The position numbers and the translations under genes are program-made. From Numida meleagris (taxonomy: Eukaryota; Chordata; Aves; Galliformes; Numididae), in NCBI RefSeq assembly GCF_002078875.1, contig NC_034414.1:26632637-26696636 (forward strand): a stretch of DNA of 64,000 nt, in the 5' to 3' direction. Below, piece after piece: positions 62,301 through 64,000 of this stretch. Under the pieces are notes generated by a model that had not been told where the DNA came from, made no database searches, and saw only the letters and a list, made by a program, of their open reading frames with translations. The first letter of the stretch is position 1. Each line of letters opens with the position of its first letter.

Positions 62301-63525
62301 CACAGTACAGCTGCCAGTGAAATACGGAAGTTTAAATCACGGCTGAAGCGTTCCAGCACCGCCAGCAGTGTAAGGTTTCAACTTCCAGCAACAGCAGCAG
62401 CCCATGGGAATGTCACACGCTATAGAACACAGCCATCCCATGGGGAGAACAGGCAGAGCTTCTTCTGAAAACTATTTCATAGTTACACACAGAACAACAG
62501 AACTTACTAAACTAGTAGCTTAGCTTTAGCTCCAGCATAACAGAACTGTAATACTTTTACAGAGTCTCCTCTGCAGCTCTGCTTGTCAGCACTTGCTTTG
62601 CGGGGAGAAAAAAATGCCTTTCAAATTTAATCCTCAGGCTAAAATCCTGACCAGAAGCTCTCACACGGCAAAGCTTATCACCTTTTCTAAGCGTTCTGGG
62701 TTCGGGTAGTTCGGGACAAACACCAAATCTACAGAAGCTTCTAAACTAAGAGAAGCGGCGTGGAAAACTACAAGCCTTTGTCTCGCTTAGCTTCCACGTG
62801 CGTCAGCCACCTGCCCACGCCTGTCCCGCCGACCAGCACCGAGCAGCGTCCCCACGTGCCAGAGCGTCCCCAGAAAATGAAAGATGCCCCAGAGAGGTGA
62901 CCTGTCCGTGGTGGCCTTCAGTTCTGCTTTGGAACACAGACGCCCCGTGTGACCCGTGCTCCGGGCAGAGGCCGGGCCCCCACTCACCCGGCGGCAGGAA
63001 GAGGGAGCCCCTCACGCCGCCCTCCTTCAGCCGGATCCTCCTCACGCCCGGGGCCGTGAACCACCTCTCCACCTCGGCCTTGGCCATCACCGGCCCGTGG
63101 ATGGCGCCGGGCTGGCTGTGGCCCTGGTGAACCAACACCTCCACCTTCATCGGGGTGCCGGTGCTGCGGGGAACGAGCCGCTGGTACGGCCTCTCCATGC
63201 CCGCGGGAGCCAGGCTCCAGAAGAGCCCCATGGGCTCCACGCCGGTGTAGTTCCCGCCGTGCGAGGCGTCCGTGCCCAGGTGCAGCTCGCCGCGGCCGTC
63301 CGCCCGGTAGTGCGCGCACGAGTGGAAGAGGCAGCCCCGCTCGTCGGACGCCACCGCCCGCAGCGTCACCGGCTGCCCCGGGCCCAGCCCCGCCACCCGC
63401 GTGTCCACCCGCTCGTCCGCCAGCCCGGCGGCGGGGGTCACGGCCACGCTGACCGCCCGGCGCGCCGGGGCACGGCACAGCGCCCGCGCGGGGGTCGTGG
63501 CGGCGACGGCCGCCGCTCTCCACAT
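58760..63525 (-). CDS. Acyl-CoA thioesterase / bile acid-CoA N-acyltransferase family gene (ACOT1/2/4/6-BAAT type), 3 exons, nucleophile replaced by Gly
   Basis: Three exons join in phase to 1317 nt, 438 residues plus stop (human ACOT1 about 421, BAAT 418, ACOT2 483). The N-terminal thioesterase/BAAT domain spans about residues 25-165 ([36 protein letters not shown]). The alpha/beta-hydrolase BAAT_C domain runs from about 180 to the end ([39 protein letters not shown]). By synteny next to DNAL1 it sits where human has ACOT6/4/2/1. Some stretches ([14 protein letters not shown]) look as close to BAAT. The nucleophile motif reads G-T-G-K-G at 257-261: Gly259 stands where ACOTs have Ser and BAAT has Cys. 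Asp353 (VGEAD) and His387 (GAGH) are kept. The first about 25 residues are Arg/Ala-rich, like a mitochondrial presequence. The C-terminus (LHLHLG) has no peroxisomal SKL-type signal. The frame is intact, so it is not an obvious pseudogene. Confidence 0.88.
59336..60183 (-). other. Intron 2 of the thioesterase-family gene
   Basis: GTGAGT...CTGAAG intron. No gene or recognised repeat apart from a 13-A run near 59435. Confidence 0.85.
60184..60386 (-). CDS. Thioesterase-family exon 2 (residues 180-247)
   Basis: Between TTAATCCAG and GTGAGT. It encodes [20 protein letters not shown] through LQRHPK, the start of the alpha/beta-hydrolase domain. Confidence 0.93.
60387..62987 (-). other. Intron 1 of the thioesterase-family gene
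   Basis: 2.6-kb intron. Nothing recognised inside; the short frames at 61125-61549 and 62286-62468 have no family resemblance. Confidence 0.85.
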
Positions 63526-63760
63526 GACGGCGGCGCGAGACCGAGGGCAGCAGCGCGGACGGCGATAACGGCCGCCTCCGCCAGGCAGCCTCAATCGAGA
63601 GCGGAGCCCTCGCGCCCGCGGGGCCGCGGAGGGGGAGGCGTCGCTCACGGCCCGCCCCCACGCTGCGTCCCGCCGGCCCGGCGCGGCCCGGCGCCGCTTC
63701 GACCCCGGGTGTGGGTGGGCGGCGGAGCGGCTCCCGGAGCTTTTCTCTCTCGCTGCGTCC
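62780..63760. promoter_or_regulatory. CpG island at the thioesterase-family promoter
   Basis: Dense GC/CpG block covering exon 1 and about 230 bp upstream of the ATG. The long open frames on both strands here (62803-63774, 62956-63810 and 62984-63781) are GC-driven except for the exon-1 frame itself. Confidence 0.85.
62988..63525 (-). CDS. Thioesterase-family exon 1 (residues 1-180)
   Basis: Start chosen at [12 protein letters not shown] (ATG 63525-63523, G at -3), because the family similarity begins shortly after it. An in-frame ATG at 63774 would only add low-complexity GC-driven sequence. Ends LPPG|GTGAGT, phase 1. The presequence-like N-terminus is visible in this exon. Confidence 0.85.
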
Positions 63761-63780
63761 CGTCCCGTGTGCACAAACCA

Positions 63781-64000
63781 ACCACTCCTCGAGTTAACGT
63801 TTCACTTTAATGAATTAGAAAAGCGCAAGGTGCATTAATAACTTGTGGAATTCAAGCGCTGGATATAACCAACTAGCTGCACACTCTCAGCCTGCCTTTG
63901 TAAGGCACCAAAGGGTTTTTCAGGTAACTGTGAAGAGTCACCAGCACCACCCTAGCAACACTCAGTGCTTTCTCTTTCAAGTGTATGCTCGCGAGCCAAA
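63781..64000. other. Right-end flank, nothing firmly recognised
   Basis: AT content returns to normal. On the minus strand an ATTAAA hexamer at 63806-63811 could be the 3' end of a further gene beyond the window. The window is too short to tell. Confidence 0.4.

Noticed and set aside
62956..63810. 284-codon plus-strand frame and 265/323-codon minus-strand frames in the second CpG island
   Set aside because: Only the frame of the thioesterase-family exon 1 shows family similarity. The others are antisense or out-of-frame shadows, and the upstream extension past the MWR start is low complexity.
1..64000. Search for tRNA, rRNA, CRISPR arrays or bacterial-type systems
   Set aside because: No such structure was seen on either strand; intronic snoRNAs or microRNAs cannot be excluded by eye.

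Overview
The window is vertebrate nuclear DNA, almost certainly from a bird and probably a chicken-like galliform. It has large introns with GT-AG junctions, CpG-island promoters, copies of the avian CR1 LINE and a bird-type ERVL solo LTR. No bacterial, phage or CRISPR feature is present. Gene order (MIDEAS, then DNAL1, then an ACOT/BAAT-family thioesterase) matches the human chr14q24 neighbourhood MIDEAS-PNMA1-DNAL1-ACOT. The mammal-specific PNMA1 is missing, as expected for a bird.

Layout. 1-13668: no recognised coding exon, most likely the 5' intron of MIDEAS. It holds microsatellites, a CR1 tail and a solo LTR with a GAAAG target-site duplication at 12588-13159. 13669-31286 (+): MIDEAS (ELMSAN1) in 12 coding exons that join in phase into 1110 codons, with a 3' UTR running to about 36.9 kb. 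36.9-42.8 kb: tail-to-tail interval with the probable DNAL1 3' UTR and a weak two-exon candidate on the minus strand. 42793-55816 (-): DNAL1 in 8 exons (194 codons), starting in a CpG island at 55.4-56.5 kb. 58760-63525 (-): a three-exon acyl-CoA thioesterase/N-acyltransferase family gene (438 codons), starting in a second CpG island at 62.8-63.75 kb.

Biology. MIDEAS is the ELM2-SANT scaffold of the mitotic deacetylase complex (MiDAC, with HDAC1/2 and DNTTIP1). DNAL1 is the leucine-rich-repeat light chain LC1 of ciliary outer-arm dynein. The third gene belongs to the fatty-acyl/bile-acyl-CoA thioesterase family. They are neighbours by conserved synteny, not by shared pathway.

Most worth a second look: (1) the thioesterase-family gene has glycine where the catalytic Ser/Cys nucleophile should be, while the Asp and His of the triad remain; (2) a 65-codon upstream ORF in the MIDEAS 5' leader is in the same frame as the main ORF and is separated from it by only TGA and one codon; (3) RFX X-box-like palindromes and NRF1/ZNF143/ETS motifs lie in the DNAL1 promoter; (4) two phase-compatible exon-like ORFs of unknown identity lie antisense to MIDEAS, between the two convergent genes.
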